DNA of 64,000 nt from Paraniabella defluvii. Its GTDB lineage: Bacteria; Bacteroidota; Bacteroidia; Chitinophagales; Chitinophagaceae. A model generated the notes under the pieces. The model searched no databases, was not told the DNA's origin, and saw nothing but the letters and a program-made list of their open reading frames with translations. Below, one piece after another: positions 50,344 through 62,765 of this stretch. The translations under genes and the position numbers were made by a program. The stretch's first letter is position 1. Every line of letters starts with the position of its first letter. Location of the stretch: contig CP079215.1 in NCBI GenBank assembly GCA_019316985.1, forward strand, positions 3,720,001 to 3,784,000, given 5' to 3'.

Positions 50344-53300
50344 ATGAGAAAATTACTGATCATCATTTTTTGAGTTTCTGGATAAGCAATCTGCTGGCGC
50401 AGGACGTGATTGTAACAGGTATCGTTACCGATCCCACAAATGCGCCTATGCCTGCTGTTAGTATCACAATAAAAGACCAGGCCGGCCTGGGTACTTCTTC
50501 CAACGCCGAAGGTAAGTATCAAATAAAAACAGATGCTTATAGCATACTGGTGTTTTCTTTTGTTGGGTACAAAACGCAGGAGATTAAAGTAGGGCAAAAG
50601 TCACTGGTAAACGTAACGATGCAGCCTGCAGACTCCAGCATAATGGACCAGGTGGTTATTACAGCCACCGGTATCAAAAAGAAAATAACCAATACAGGAG
50701 CCATTACCACTGTTAATATCGGCGATATAAGAGTACCGGGCGCGAATATTACGAATGCTTTGGCCGGTAACGTGGCCGGTATTATAGCCATGCAAACCTC
50801 AGGTGAGCCAGGTTTTAATAACTCCCAGTTCTGGATAAGGGGAATGTCAACTTTTGGAGCCAACCAGGGCGCGTTGATAATGGTAGACGGTTTTGAGCGG
50901 CCTTTCAATGAAATTAACATTGAAGATATCGAATCCTTCTCGGTATTGAAAGATGCATCCGCTACCGCGCTGTATGGATCTAAAGGGGCAAATGGTGTGA
51001 TATTGATTACCACAAAAATGGTAAAGCAGGAAGAATTGCCATAGACGGGAGGGTGCAGGTGGGATATGTAACCAGAACGCGTACACCGGAATATGTAGAT
51101 GGTTACGAGTATGCCAAACTGGTAAACGAAGCTCTTACCACGCGTAACAGGGAGCCTTTATATTCTCCTAATGAGCTCGAGATTATCAGGAATAACCTGG
51201 ATCCCGACCTGTATCCGAATGTAGACTGGATGAACCTGATGTTGCGCCCCTATACCAATAATGTGAATGCCTCTCTTAATTTTAAAGGGGTGGATCTACA
51301 GCCAGGTATTTTGTATCGACCGCCTATTACAACGAAGGCGGGATGTATGAAAGTGATGCTTCATTAAAAGAATATAAAACAAATGCCAACCGGGAAAGAT
51401 GGAACTATCGTACCAATTTCGATTTTGATATTACCAAAACTACTTTGCTGCGTTTAGGTGTGGCTGGTTTTTTAGAAAAGAAAAATTCGCCGGGTCTGGG
51501 TCATTTTATTTGGGAATCGCTGGTAGGTACCAATCCTACCGCAACTCCTGTTTTATATTCAAACGGCCTGGTACCGGCTTACGGTACAGGAGCGCAAACC
51601 AATCCCTGGGTACTTAGTACGCAAACAGGTTACAAGGAATTTTGGCAAAATAATATCAATACTAATGTTAATCTGGAGCAGCGGCTTGATTTTATAACTA
51701 AAGGCCTGAGAGCCGTTGCCCGTGTAGCATTTGATGCCGACAGCCGTAACGAGATATTCAGGCAGAAATGGCCCGAGCAATTTAATGTGGAGAAGCGGAG
51801 AGACCGGAATGGCAACCTGGTTTTTGTTCGGAAGTCAACCGAGTCGCTGATGTTCCAAACCAGCGCTGCCAGCGGTACACGCATTTTAGAGCTAAACGGT
51901 GAGCTGGTTTACAACCGTAATTTTTCGGGTCATAATGTGGATGCGTTGGTGAGATACTTTCGCAGGGAGTCGAGAAGCTCGGTAAACGTGGGCACAGATA
52001 TTGCCAATGGTATCCCCAATCGTAACCTATCCTTTTCAGGTCACACGGGGTATGCGTTTAGAAATAAATATTTGGCAGCCTTCGATTTCGGTTATACCGG
52101 GTCTGAGAATTTCCGGGTTGGTAAGCAATTTGGCTTTTTCCCGGCCGTTTCCGGAGGATGGGTTATTTCCGAGGAAAACTGGTTCAGGAAAATAGCCTGG
52201 TTAGACCTTCTTAAAGTGCGGTATTCGCACGGCTGGGTAGGAAACGATAACCTGGGCAGGCGCTTTGCATATTTAAGTACAATAGCAACAAGTGGCAGTA
52301 CCTTCAACTTCGGCGACCTGGTAAATCCCAATACTTTCGCGGCTTTAGGATACACGCAGGTGGCTTCAGATGAACTGACCTGGGAAACGGGGTGAAGAAA
52401 GATCTGGGATTAGAGATCAATATTCTTAAGAACATGTTTACATTTACATGGACCTTTTGAAGAAACCAGGGACGATATCTTTATACAGCGGAATTTTTGC
52501 CTGCTATAGTAGGCGTCACCAGTGCACCGTTTGCCAACGTAGGAAAAACACTCAACCGTGGTTTTGATGGAAATTTTTCATTTAGAAAAAGATTGGGCCA
52601 GGTAGATTTTACGGCCCGCGGCAATATTACCTATTACAAAAATGAGATTGTTGAAAGAGATGAGCAATATAATTATTATCCCTACCGCTCGCAGGAAGGC
52701 TTTAGAATAGATCAGAGAAGAGGCCTAATTGCGGAGGGCTTGTTTAAAGACTATGAAGAAATAAGGAACAGCCCCCGGCAAACCTACGGGTCTTATATGC
52801 CGGGAGATATCAAGTACAGAGATGTAAACGGCGATGGTATTATTAATGATGACGATATAGTGCCTATTGGAGCAAGCAACAGACCTGCATTGATATACGG
52901 GTTAGGTACGTCGGCCAGCTGGAAGGGTATAGACTTTAATATACACTTCCAGGGCGCGGGCCGTTCGGCTTATTTTATAGACGGGCCCAGTGTATATCCT
53001 TTTACAGCCGGATCCTGGGGGAATATTTTAACCGAAGCAGGAAACCCGGCTAACAGATGGATATCTTCAGCCATATCGGGCGATCCTGCTACTGAAAACC
53101 CGGATGCTAAATATCCCCGGTTGAGCTACGGGGAAATGCTAATAACTACCGCCCCTCCACTTACTGGCTGCGGGATGGCCAGTACCTGCGTTTGAAAACC
53201 CTGGAGCTCGGGTATTCTTTCCCCAAGTTGCAATTGCAGAAATTACATTTATCAGTTGCCCGAATATATGCGGTGGGGCAAAACCTGTTTGTATGGGATA

Positions 53301-53395
53301 AGCTAAAGATATGGGATCCGGAGCTAGCCAATGGCAATGGGATGGCTTATCCACCTGCCCGGACAGTAACCGTAGGTTTGAATATTACACTATAA
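50344..53395 (+). CDS. SusC-like TonB-dependent transporter (first), frameshifted
   Basis: A signal peptide is followed by the carboxypeptidase-like domain (VIVTGIVTDPTNAPMPAVSI), the TonB box region (SIMDQVVITATGIKK), the plug (FWIRGMSTFGANQGALIMVDG, IEDIESFSVLKDASATALYGS, ANGVILITTK) and a barrel ending in VGLNITL. Breaks lie near 50370, 51015, 51290, 52390, 52460 and 53150. Repaired length is about 1,017 residues. It imports oligosaccharides through the outer membrane with the SusD protein that follows. Confidence 0.9.
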
Positions 53396-53473
53396 ATGTT
53401 TAAGAAAAGCTTTCATCAATTCAGGAGACGGTTAATTGTTGGGTAAGCTTTTTCAGACATCAAAAATAAAGAA

Positions 53474-55485
53474 ATGAAAAAAAGCATTTTGGGAATAATT
53501 ATTTCGCTATTGATGCTCCAGTTTGTGACCTCCTGTAAAAAATACCTGGATATGGAGCATTTTTTTAAGGACAGGCAGAATATCGACACTGTTTTTGCAC
53601 GGAGAGATTATACAGAGCAGTGGCTGGCAGATGTATACACGCACCTCAGAGGACCAAACAGCGACGTGGGTAATAAGAATGATGTGTTATCTAACTTCCT
53701 GTCGGATGATATGTTTTTTGGAGACAGGATAAAAGATGGAAGATTTTCCAATTCCGAGTATAAAAATTTCAAAAACGGAGATTATAACGAAGCCAACTGG
53801 CAGGAGTCCTGGGCATCCTGCTACCAGGGTATTCGCAAAGCGTCTATATTTATCGACAATGTAGACAAGAACCGCCAGATGACCCCGACGAAATCATCGA
53901 CCGGAAAGCGCAGGCCCGGTTTTTAAGGGCCTATTACTACTGGCTATTGATAAGGAAATATGGACCTGTACCGCTGGTGCCCGAGCATGGCCTGGATTAT
54001 ACCGAGAGCTACAGCGATCTTTCTTTGCCGCGTAATACGCATGATGAATGCGTAGATTTCATTACCAGTGAACTGGCATTAGCTGCAAAAGACTTGCCGG
54101 CTTCGCTCAGGGATTCCCGAAACCTGGTGCGCCCGACAAGAGGTGCTGCTTTAGCGGCCAGGGCAAAGGTATACCTGTATGCTGCCAGCCCTTTATACAA
54201 TGGGAATGCTGATATGGCAGACCTGGTAGACGACAAGGGAAGGCAATTAATAGCACAGCAATACAATGAGGAAAAATGGGCCAGGGCGGCAGCCGCGGCG
54301 AAAGAGGTAATAGATATGGGCATTTACAAACTATACACTTATCCCTATCACGCTGAAAGCCAGGGGCCGGATTATCCGCCTACCATTGTTCCCCGTTCAA
54401 CGCGAAATATTCCAATGCCAATTATCCCAATGGCTGGAAAGATATCGACCCCATGGAATCATACAGGGCTTTGTTTAATGGCAATGTGCCCTTCTTGGGT
54501 AACCCGGAAATTATATTCTCGCGGGTAACAGAAATAGGCAGTCAATTAACAACAGACCTGCCTATGCACCAGGCGCCTTATTCTTTGAATGGTTGGAATA
54601 CTTATGGCCTTACACAAAAACAGGTAGATGCCTATGCCATGAATGATGGTAGCGATGTGCCTTTAAATCCGCGTGTATCAGGCTTTACTGCGAATAATAC
54701 TTCTCACCTGCCGTTGCCGGCAAATGTTTCTTTGCAATATGCCAATAGGGAACCTCGCTTTTATGCATCCGTAGCTTATAGCGGAAGTATATGGTATCGC
54801 ACCAGCATTAACTTGATATCGGAGCGGGAAAAACAAATATTTTATTATCGGGGACTTGCAGATGGCAAACAGCCTGCTTCTCCTGAGTTTTATATAAGAA
54901 CCGGCATTGGTATTAAAAAGTATGTAAATACTCTTGATGCGGCTTTTTAGAAGTACGCCGGAAGGCGGCTATAATGTACCTAAAACAGAACCTGCTATCC
55001 GATATGCAGAAATATTGTTGATTTATGCAGAGGCTATGAACGAATTGAGTAGCGCCTATAATGTGCCTGCTTATGATGGTAATGGTAGTATCAGCGTAAG
55101 CAGAAATGTATCAGAAATGAGTAAAGCTATCAGCCAGATACGTATAAGAGGAGGCATACCCGATCATGAACCGGCAATATATGCATCCAGGGAAGCTTTA
55201 AGAAAAAGTATTAAAAGAGAATGGCAAATAGAGTTTCTGGCCGAAAATCACAGGTATTTCGATTTGCGCAGGTGGAAAGATGCGCCCGTTGAAGAAGCTA
55301 CACCTGTTATGGGCTGCAATATGGATATGACTGCCAACCAGAGAGATCTGTTTCACACACCGGTGATCATAGCTTCTTTACCCACCATATTCGTCAAGAA
55401 AATGTACCTCTGGCCTATACCTCATGAAGAGTTGAGAAGAAATGTACGACTAACGCAAAACCCCGGCTGGACAAACCCTTATTAA
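53474..55485 (+). CDS. SusD/RagB glycan-binding lipoprotein (first), frameshifted
   Basis: A lipobox (LQFVTSC) leads the mature CKKYLDM, a standard SusD start. Then come the helical repeats (WQESWASCYQGIRKASIFIDNV, RFLRAYYYWLLIRKYGPVPLV, ALAARAKVYLYAASPLYNG) and the C-terminal part RYAEILLIYAEAMNE, REWQIEFLAENHRYFDLRRW, ending RLTQNPGWTNPY. Breaks lie near 53885, 54395 and 54935. About 670 residues when repaired. It caps the SusC barrel and captures the glycan. Confidence 0.9.
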
Positions 55486-55502
55486 ATTGATAATTTTTAG
55501 TT

Positions 55503-56468
55503 ATGAAATATTCATATTTATTAATACTGATCATAAGCTTTTTGAGCCTGGGCTGTAACAAAGAATGGGAGGATGAATTGTTTGTGAAAGATGTGTCTTT
55601 CGTAAAGAATGGCGTAGTGCCGGTATATGCCAAATATCTTTCTGCCGGCGGAGGTGTTACCCTCAAGGTACCGGTGATTTTGAGCGGAAGCACCAACAAT
55701 ACAGAAGATGTACAGGTAACATTGGAGCTGGATACCGACACGCTTCAAAATCTTAACTTCGACCGGTTCAGGAACAGGCAGGATCTATACTTTGTACAAT
55801 TACCCGCAGCCAATTATTCCTTCAGCTCCACTACTACCACCATTCCTAAAAATTCTAAGCTGGGTTATTTTGATCTGAACCTGAAAATGGAGCATATGGA
55901 TATGTACAACAAATATATATTGCCTGTTAAGCTGGTTTCTACTTCTAAGTATGGAGTGTCTCCGCGCAGATGGTATAAAAAGTCATTAATGCAGGTGATA
56001 CCTTTTAATGATTATTCGGGAAATTACTCAGTGCCCGGCCAGGTAAAAAGAACAGAAGGTAATGAGCCTGCATTAACAGTGCCTAGTCGCACTGCATGGG
56101 TGGTTAATGAAAATACAGTGTTTTTTTATGCCGGGGTAATTGAAGAGGAAGCATACGACAGGTTGAAGTATAAAATTTCAGCGAGGTTTAATGCCGATGG
56201 TACAGTAACGTTAACTGCAGCCGACCCGGTTATCAAATTCAAACAGAATAGCGGAACTTTTACTGTTTCCAAAAAAATGGATGATGTACAACCCTATTTG
56301 CAACGGACCATTACTACAATGAATCTCGATTATGAGTATGAAGATATCACACAGCCGTCATTCCCGTTGAGGTACAGGTTTACAGGTGCAATGGTATTGG
56401 AAAGGGTGAGAAATACACAAATACCCGATGAGGACCAGCAGGTGGTAATTGATAGTGATATGTTTTAA
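55503..56468 (+). CDS. DUF1735/DUF4361-type surface lipoprotein
   Basis: This is an intact 321-residue protein with a lipobox (FLSLGC). The N-terminal half resembles the DUF1735 (BT_3987-type) domain, with an LKVPVILSGSTNNTEDVQVTLEL strand pair and KLGYFDLNLKM. The C-terminal half, starting YSGNYSVPGQV, resembles the DUF4361 or DUF4973 type; the exact domain is uncertain. Such proteins follow SusD and bind glycan at the surface. It lies 17 bases after SusD, the last gene before a fresh promoter. Confidence 0.75.
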   Translation: MKYSYLLILIISFLSLGCNKEWEDELFVKDVSFVKNGVVPVYAKYLSAGGGVTLKVPVILSGSTNNTEDVQVTLELDTDTLQNLNFDRFRNRQDLYFVQLPAANYSFSSTTTTIPKNSKLGYFDLNLKMEHMDMYNKYILPVKLVSTSKYGVSPRRWYKKSLMQVIPFNDYSGNYSVPGQVKRTEGNEPALTVPSRTAWVVNENTVFFYAGVIEEEAYDRLKYKISARFNADGTVTLTAADPVIKFKQNSGTFTVSKKMDDVQPYLQRTITTMNLDYEYEDITQPSFPLRYRFTGAMVLERVRNTQIPDEDQQVVIDSDMF

Positions 56469-56503
56469 TGCACCCCTTATATGAAGCATTAAGTAATAAC
56501 AAT

Positions 56504-56568
56504 GGTACAAAATGAATAATTTTTGAGACAAATTGAAAAATCGTTTTTGTTTATAAGGTTTACCTTTA
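56504..56568 (+). promoter_or_regulatory. Composite promoter of the DUF4965 gene, same layout as 48719
   Basis: GGTACAAA (56504-56511), GAGACAAA (56525-56532), GAAAAATCGTTTTTG (56535-56549) and TACCTTTA (56561-56568) repeat the order and every spacing (21, 10, 26) of the 48719 promoter. Sequences between the elements differ, so the spacing looks constrained. Confidence 0.6.
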
Positions 56569-56687
56569 CAAGAGGCGGAAAAATGGCTTGCGGCCGCGCC
56601 GTATATGCTTGCTGCTGTTATTTTTGTTAGTGTACTACCTGTTCAGTATATCGAATGCTTCCTTCAGATAAAATATAAAAAGTTTCA

Positions 56688-59161
56688 ATGATTAAGTATT
56701 GTTTAAAGTTTGTAAGCTGTTTCGTTTTTTTTTTTTTTTTTGGCGGGGCACGGCCAGGATCGTAAAGCCCCGGCATACCCGCTCATCACTCATGATCCTT
56801 ACTTCAGTATCTGGTCTTTTAGTGATGAAGCCATGGCATCGCCTACCAAACACTGGACGGGTACCGACCATTCTTTAACCGGCTTTGTAAAAGTGGATAA
56901 TAAAGTGTACCGGTTTTTAGGAAAAGAAGCTAAAACCTATAAGGTATTGCTACCGCTTCGGAGGATAAAGCTTTCTCAGTAAAATACACCGAGCAACAAC
57001 CATCCGCAGGCTGGGAACTGGGAACAGGTTGGCTACAATGAGAGTGGCTGGAAATCGGGCCAGGCACCTTTTGGTGACGAACCAGTGGCAGTGAAAACTC
57101 CATGGCGTTCAGATGATCTTTGGGTAAGGCGGGAGTTTACCATGCTTAATCATAATGAAGAAGACGTATACCTGAAATTGAATCACGACGACAATGTAGA
57201 AGTATTTCTCAATGGCAAGGAAATATACAATACACAGGGATGGGTGCATAAATACATTTATATACCTGTTAAAAACGCCTCTTCTGTTTTAAAAACAGGC
57301 AAAAATGTTTTGGCCATACATATCAAAAATACTGCCGGCGGGCGTTACCTCGATTTTGGATTGGTGAAGGAAGAAAAAACGGCTGCTACCAAAAATGTGG
57401 TAAACGCCGTGCAAAATAATGTTGATGTGAAGGCTACACAAACCATTTATGATTTTACCTGCGGCCCGGTTGATTTTAAGGTAAGTTTTGCATCTCCTCT
57501 GATATTAACGGATGTAGATCTGACGGCGAGACCCGTGTCTTACGTAACTTTTACTGCTACATCCAAGGATGGCCGCGCCAGAAATGTAGAAGTATTATTA
57601 AACACGTCTACTAACCTGGCCGTAAATACGCCTGCGCAGGAAGTGGAGGCAAAAAAATATAGTTTAGGTGGTTTATCTGTATTAAAGGCGGGAACCGTTG
57701 CACAGCCTGTGCTGGCCAAAAAAAGGAGATGATTTGCGTATCGATTGGGGCTATGTACATGTGGCGGTTCCTCAGTCAGCTACTTCTCAACAGTTTATAG
57801 CAGGTTCTGACGAACTGTCTTTAAACATATTAAATAAAGCTGCCAAAGCCCCTGTAGTAACCAGTCAAAAAGGAAAACAACTGCAGCTGAGTACTATCCT
57901 TCAATTAAATACGGCGAAGTTGGCCAGCTCCAGGCTATTGCTTGCTTACGATGATATATGGTCTATACAATATTTCGGAAAGAACCTGCGCCCCTGGTGG
58001 AACAGGAATAATAATACCACAATCGACGCACAATTGCAGGCGGCTCACGCAGATTACGCGGCAACTATTGCAAAATGTAACGAGTTAGATAAAACCATTT
58101 ACAATGATGCATTAAAAGCCGGCGGAGAAGACTACGCCAAACTTTGCGAAATAAGCTACAGGCAAACCATAGCCGCTCATAAGCTGGTGCAAAGTCCGCA
58201 GGGCGAAATGTTATGGCTATCTAAAGAAAATTATAGTAATGGTTGTATCAATACGGTAGACCTTACTTACCCTTCGGCACCTTTATTCCTGGTATATAAT
58301 CCCGACCTGGAGAAGGGCATGATGAATGGTATTTTTACTACAGTGAAAGCGGCAAATGGAAAAAGCCTTTTGCTGCCCACGACCTGGGTACTTATCCATT
58401 AGCTAACGGGCAGGTATACGGTGAAGATATGCCGGTAGAAGAATCAGGCAATATGGTTACTGGCCGCGGCCATTGCAAAGGCGGAAGGCAACGCGGAGTA
58501 TGCTAAAAAACACTGGGCTACATTAACGACCTGGACGGATTACCTGGTTAAAGAAGGATTTGATCCTGCCAACCAATTGTGTACGGATGATTTCGCAGGC
58601 CATCTGGCGCGCAATTCCAACCTCTCGTTAAAAGCCATTATGGGTATCGAAAGCTATGCCATGTTAGCGAAGATGTTAGGTAAGGATGACGTATACAATA
58701 AGTATCATAGCATCGCAACAGGCATGGTACCTAAATGGATGGAGCTGGCTGCAGACGGCGATCATTATACATTAGCGTTTGAGAAAAAAGGCACCTGGAG
58801 CCAGAAGTATAACGTGATATGGGATAAGGTATTGCAGTTTAATATTTTCCCCGACGAAGTATTCAGAAAAGAAATGAAGTTTTACCTGGCGCATCAAAAT
58901 AAGTACGGGTTGCCTTTAGACAGTCGTAAAACTTATACCAAAAGCGACTGGATATTATGGACGGCATGCCTTACAGGCAACGACAGCGATTTTAAAGCCC
59001 TGGTAAAGCCTGTGTATAAATATGCCCTTGAAACGCCTACAAGAGTGCCGTTAGGCGACTGGCATGAAACTACCGATGGCAAGCAGGTGGGCTTCCAGGC
59101 CAGGAGTGTAATTGGTGGTTACTGGATGAAAGTGCTGGATATGAAATTGAATAAAAAATAA
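56688..59161 (+). CDS. DUF4965/DUF5127 glutaminase family protein, frameshifted
   Basis: ATG 56688 starts a signal peptide whose hydrophobic part is coded by a run of 17 T (56725-56741); 16 or 19 T would join it to the mature start. The body shows the DUF4964-like [18 protein letters not shown], a jelly-roll insert ([23 protein letters not shown]), DUF5127, DUF4965 ([18 protein letters not shown]) and DUF1793 ([46 protein letters not shown]). Breaks lie near 56740, 56960, 57025, 57720, 58350 and 58460. About 825 residues. The family is named for fungal glutaminase; its substrate in such loci is not known. Confidence 0.82.
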
Positions 59162-59176
59162 AGGTGCTTGCATACG

Positions 59177-59212
59177 CGGGTAGTACAACACACTTATGAG
59201 TTGTGCTACCCG
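59177..59212 (+). terminator. Hairpin after the DUF4965 gene
   Basis: CGGGTAGTACAAC and GTTGTGCTACCCG pair over 13 bases with one wobble and a 10-base loop, 16 bases after the stop. No T run follows, so it may be a weak terminator or an mRNA 3' end stabiliser. Confidence 0.5.
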
Positions 59213-59539
59213 TGCCGCAAGTAGCTATTGTTTTGCTGTGCTCCGATGGGGCAATAGCAAAACCTGGTTATCAATTATAGTAAACAAATGAAGAAGCACC
59301 TAATGATATAAAAGAAACGCCCATAACGGATGAACCACACGTTCATAGGGTGAACAAACCTTAACCTGCTAACTCCTTGCGGGGCGAAAAATTTTTACTT
59401 AAGCCCCGGCTGTACCATTCTATATTTTTAAATATTATTGTTTTAATTCCACTAATCAGGTTTTCTATTCCGGTTGGGCCAGGTAAATTCAGGGCTAAAT
59501 AATTTTTATCAACTAATTTTTTTAGTAAATAAAGTTTAT

Positions 59540-59567
59540 TACTTTAGTGTTGCAAAAACGATTTTTC
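59540..59567 (+). promoter_or_regulatory. Promoter and LacI-like operator of the second SusC
   Basis: A -7-like box TACTTTAG (59540-59547) is followed by CAAAAACGATTTTTC (59553-59567), the exact reverse complement of the palindrome at 48750 and 56535. With transcription starting near 59551 the site covers about +2 to +16, a road-block position. The GGTACAAA direct repeats are not present here. Confidence 0.5.
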
Positions 59568-59676
59568 TTTAACAGCTCAGTGTTAGAATCTAAAGCCATA
59601 TGATTTCTTCACGAGGTCACGGTTGTATTATGCTTGTCTTTTAATAAACCAATTATTAATTTTTAAAGTGTCATTT

Positions 59677-62600
59677 ATGAGAAGTTTAGTCGGGGTACTT
59701 AACAGGGGCCTATGCTTTCTTCTGTTGCTTATTTATATAAGCCCGGTAGAGAGTTATGGCCAAAGCGAAACACAAAATATCTCCGGTTTGGTGAGAGACA
59801 GGGCCGGGATATTTATTGCGAATGTCTCGGTTCAGGTTCAGGGCACAGACAGGGTACTGTTACTGATGCCAGGGGTGAATTCAACATCCGGGCATCCAAG
59901 TTTGACAGCCTGGTTTTTTCTTCTGTAGGATATTTACCTATAACGATGGTGGTAGGTAATAACCGGGTATTGAATGTGGTGCTTGAGGCCGAGCAAAATT
60001 CCATGAATGAAGTAGTGGTAGTAGGTTTTGGACGACAGCGGAAAATAAGCGTTGTCGGAGCCCAATCTACAGTGAATCCGGAAGAGTTGAACATGCCGGT
60101 TTCCAATATCAATACGTTGTTAGCAGGCCGCTTATCGGGCGTTATAGGTGTACAGCGCGGCGGCCAGCCCGGGCGAAGTAGCGCGGATATCTGGATACGT
60201 GGTATATCTACCTTCGGTGGAGGATCCTCGGCACCGCTCATCCTGGTAGATGGTGTTCAGCGTGATATCAATAATATTGATCCGCAGGATGTAGCTTCAT
60301 TTACGGTTTTAAAGATGCCGCCGGAACCGCTGTTTATGGAGTTCGGGGCGCCAATGGTGTGATCCTGATTACTACTAAAACCGGCAAAGTGGGGAAGCCT
60401 CAGGTTAATATAGATTTTAGCCAGGGTGTTTCGATGTTTACACAAATACCTAAAATGGCGAATGCCACCCAGTATCTGGAGGCGGCCAATGAATCATTTG
60501 TAACCCGGGGCAGGCAGCCAAGTACTCACAGGAGTATATTGATAATACCTTGAATAATAGCGATCCTGAGCTGTATCCTAATGTAGATTGGTTCGACGCT
60601 TTATTTAAACCTAAAGGAAGTATCAGAACCGCTAACGTAAATGTTAACGGCGGCTCTGATTTTTTAAAGTACTATGGTTCTGTTTCTTATTATGATGAGA
60701 CGGGCTTAATGAATACCGATAAATTGCAGGATTATAATGCTGACCTCAAATTCAGAAGATTTAATGTTACTACCAACGTAAATATGAATATTACCCGAAG
60801 TACTAAGCTGGATATAGGTATCAGGGGATTTTTTAGTAATATTAATCAGCCCTATATCAGTGTTACTGATATTTTCGGGTCTGCCATGTCTACTCCGCCT
60901 ACCGAATACCCGTTGGAATATACGGGAGGTTTTGTTCCCGGAAAGAATCCCAACGGAGGTATCGAAATCCGTGGGCTGATTTGACAAGGAGAGGTTTTAA
61001 TACGGAATTTAATAACCAGCTGTTTTCCAATCTCAGATTGACGCAGGATTTTGGCTTTTTTATTAAAGGACTTAGTGCTACTTCGATGTTTGCTTTCGAC
61101 GCTTCTAACAAAAGAATCCTGGCCAGGGGAAAAAGAGAAGATACTTTTTTCCCGATCCGGCAAAACCACGTAATGATGATGGCTCCTTAAATCTTACCAG
61201 GACATTTGTAGGATCGGGCAACTATCTTTCATACGAACGCAGTAATGAAGGTAACAGGAGATTTTACTGGGAATCTTCTTTAAACTACGACAACACATTT
61301 GGCAAAAGTCGTATAGGCGGCCTGGCACTGTTTTATACACAGGATTACTCTGATGAATTTGCGGGAGATTTCACCAGCGCTATTCCCCAGCGCTCCGTTG
61401 GTCTTGCGGGAAGAGTTACTTATTCGTACGATGACCGGTATTTTATCGAGGGAAATATGGGCTATAATGGTTCAGAAACTTTCGCCCCTAAAAACAGGTT
61501 TGGTACTTTCCCAGCGTTCGGTGTAGGCTGGGTACCCTCTAATGAAAAGTTTTTTGAACCGGTTAAAAAGTTATCAGCTACCTGAAATTCAGGTATTCTG
61601 ATGGTTTAACAGGTATCGGCGATATCGTAGGCCGGAGGTTTGGTTACCTGACTATTGTTGCGGATAATGTTCAGGGTACAGGTTTGCCCGGGATTACAGC
61701 TATACCTCGGGTATTAACGTAACCGAATTCGGGTATGACGTAAGATGGGCAGAAGCAAGAAAGCAGGACCTGGGGATTGAAATAAAAACGCTCAGCGACA
61801 GGCTTTCTTTGATTGTCGACTTTTTTAAAGAAACGGGAAGGTATTTTCCTCAGGAGGATCGCTGCCTTTATTTATGGGGTTAAGCAATCAGCCTTTTGGT
61901 AATCTCGGAATTACCAACAATAAAGGCATAGATGGTAGTATTGAGTATAATGGTAATATCGGGCAGGTGGAATTTAACCTGCGGGGCAATCTCACTTATA
62001 ACAAAGATGTGATGGTAGAGAATGATCAGCCTAAGCCTCAATATCCGTGGATGGACAGGCGGGGGCATAATATTCTTGCCCGCTTTGGCTACGTTGCGGA
62101 AGGCCTTTTCAGAGACCAGGCTGAAATCGACGCCAGCGCGGTACCGGGTGACAAATCTCTTGTGTTGCCTGGTGATATCAAATACAAGGATTTAAATGGT
62201 GATGGTTTGATTAATAGCTACGACCAAACCTATATAGGCTATGGCGATGTTCCCTCCATGGTATATGGTTTTGGCTTTGGTTTAGGTTATAAGGCATTTA
62301 AGTTTAATATACTTTTTACTGGCCAGAAAGGAGCCGATATTTACCTGGGCGGAGATGCTATTCAGCCTTTTGCAAATGGCGCCGGTATTTCAAATGTTTT
62401 TGCCAATATAGACGATCGCTGGACGGAAGCCAATCCCAGGCAGGATGTATTTTATCCCAGGCTGGCTAACGGAGAAGATAGAAACCGCAATAATACGCAA
62501 AACAGCTCCTGGTGGATACGTGATGCTGATTTTATGCGTTTAAAAACTGCCGAGCTGGATTATATAGTTCCGCAACGTTTAATTAAGGGAGTATTTAAAA

Positions 62601-62745
62601 AGCAATCGTTTATATCCAGGCGATTAATCCACTGACATTCAGCAATTTTAAGTTTTGGGATCTTGAAAGCACCGTCAATGTAGGTAACGGTACGCGGTAT
62701 CCTAATATTAAATCATATTCGCTGGGAGTAAATCTCAATTTTTAA
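59677..62745 (+). CDS. SusC-like TonB-dependent transporter (second), frameshifted
   Basis: From ATG 59677: signal peptide (to ESYGQ), carboxypeptidase-like domain (ISGLVRDRAGIFIANVSV), TonB region (NEVVVVGFGRQRKISVVGA), plug (ADIWIRGISTFGGGSSAPLILVDG, PQDVASFTVLKDAAGTAVYG) and barrel, ending VGVNLNF-like at 62745. Many breaks are present (near 59850, 60315, 60525, 60975, 61160, 61585, 61690, 61855 and 62610). About 1,023 residues when repaired. It is a diverged paralogue of the first SusC and probably imports a different part of the same glycan. Confidence 0.88.
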
Positions 62746-62765
62746 AATAGCTTAATCATATTGCC

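Larger units (their letters stand above)
59162..59676. other. Intergenic region before the second SusC
   Basis: No gene is seen in 515 bases. It contains a long hairpin (59177-59212) after the DUF4965 stop, a GGGGC/GCCCC pair (59381-59407), and the promoter with a LacI-like site described separately. Confidence 0.6.
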
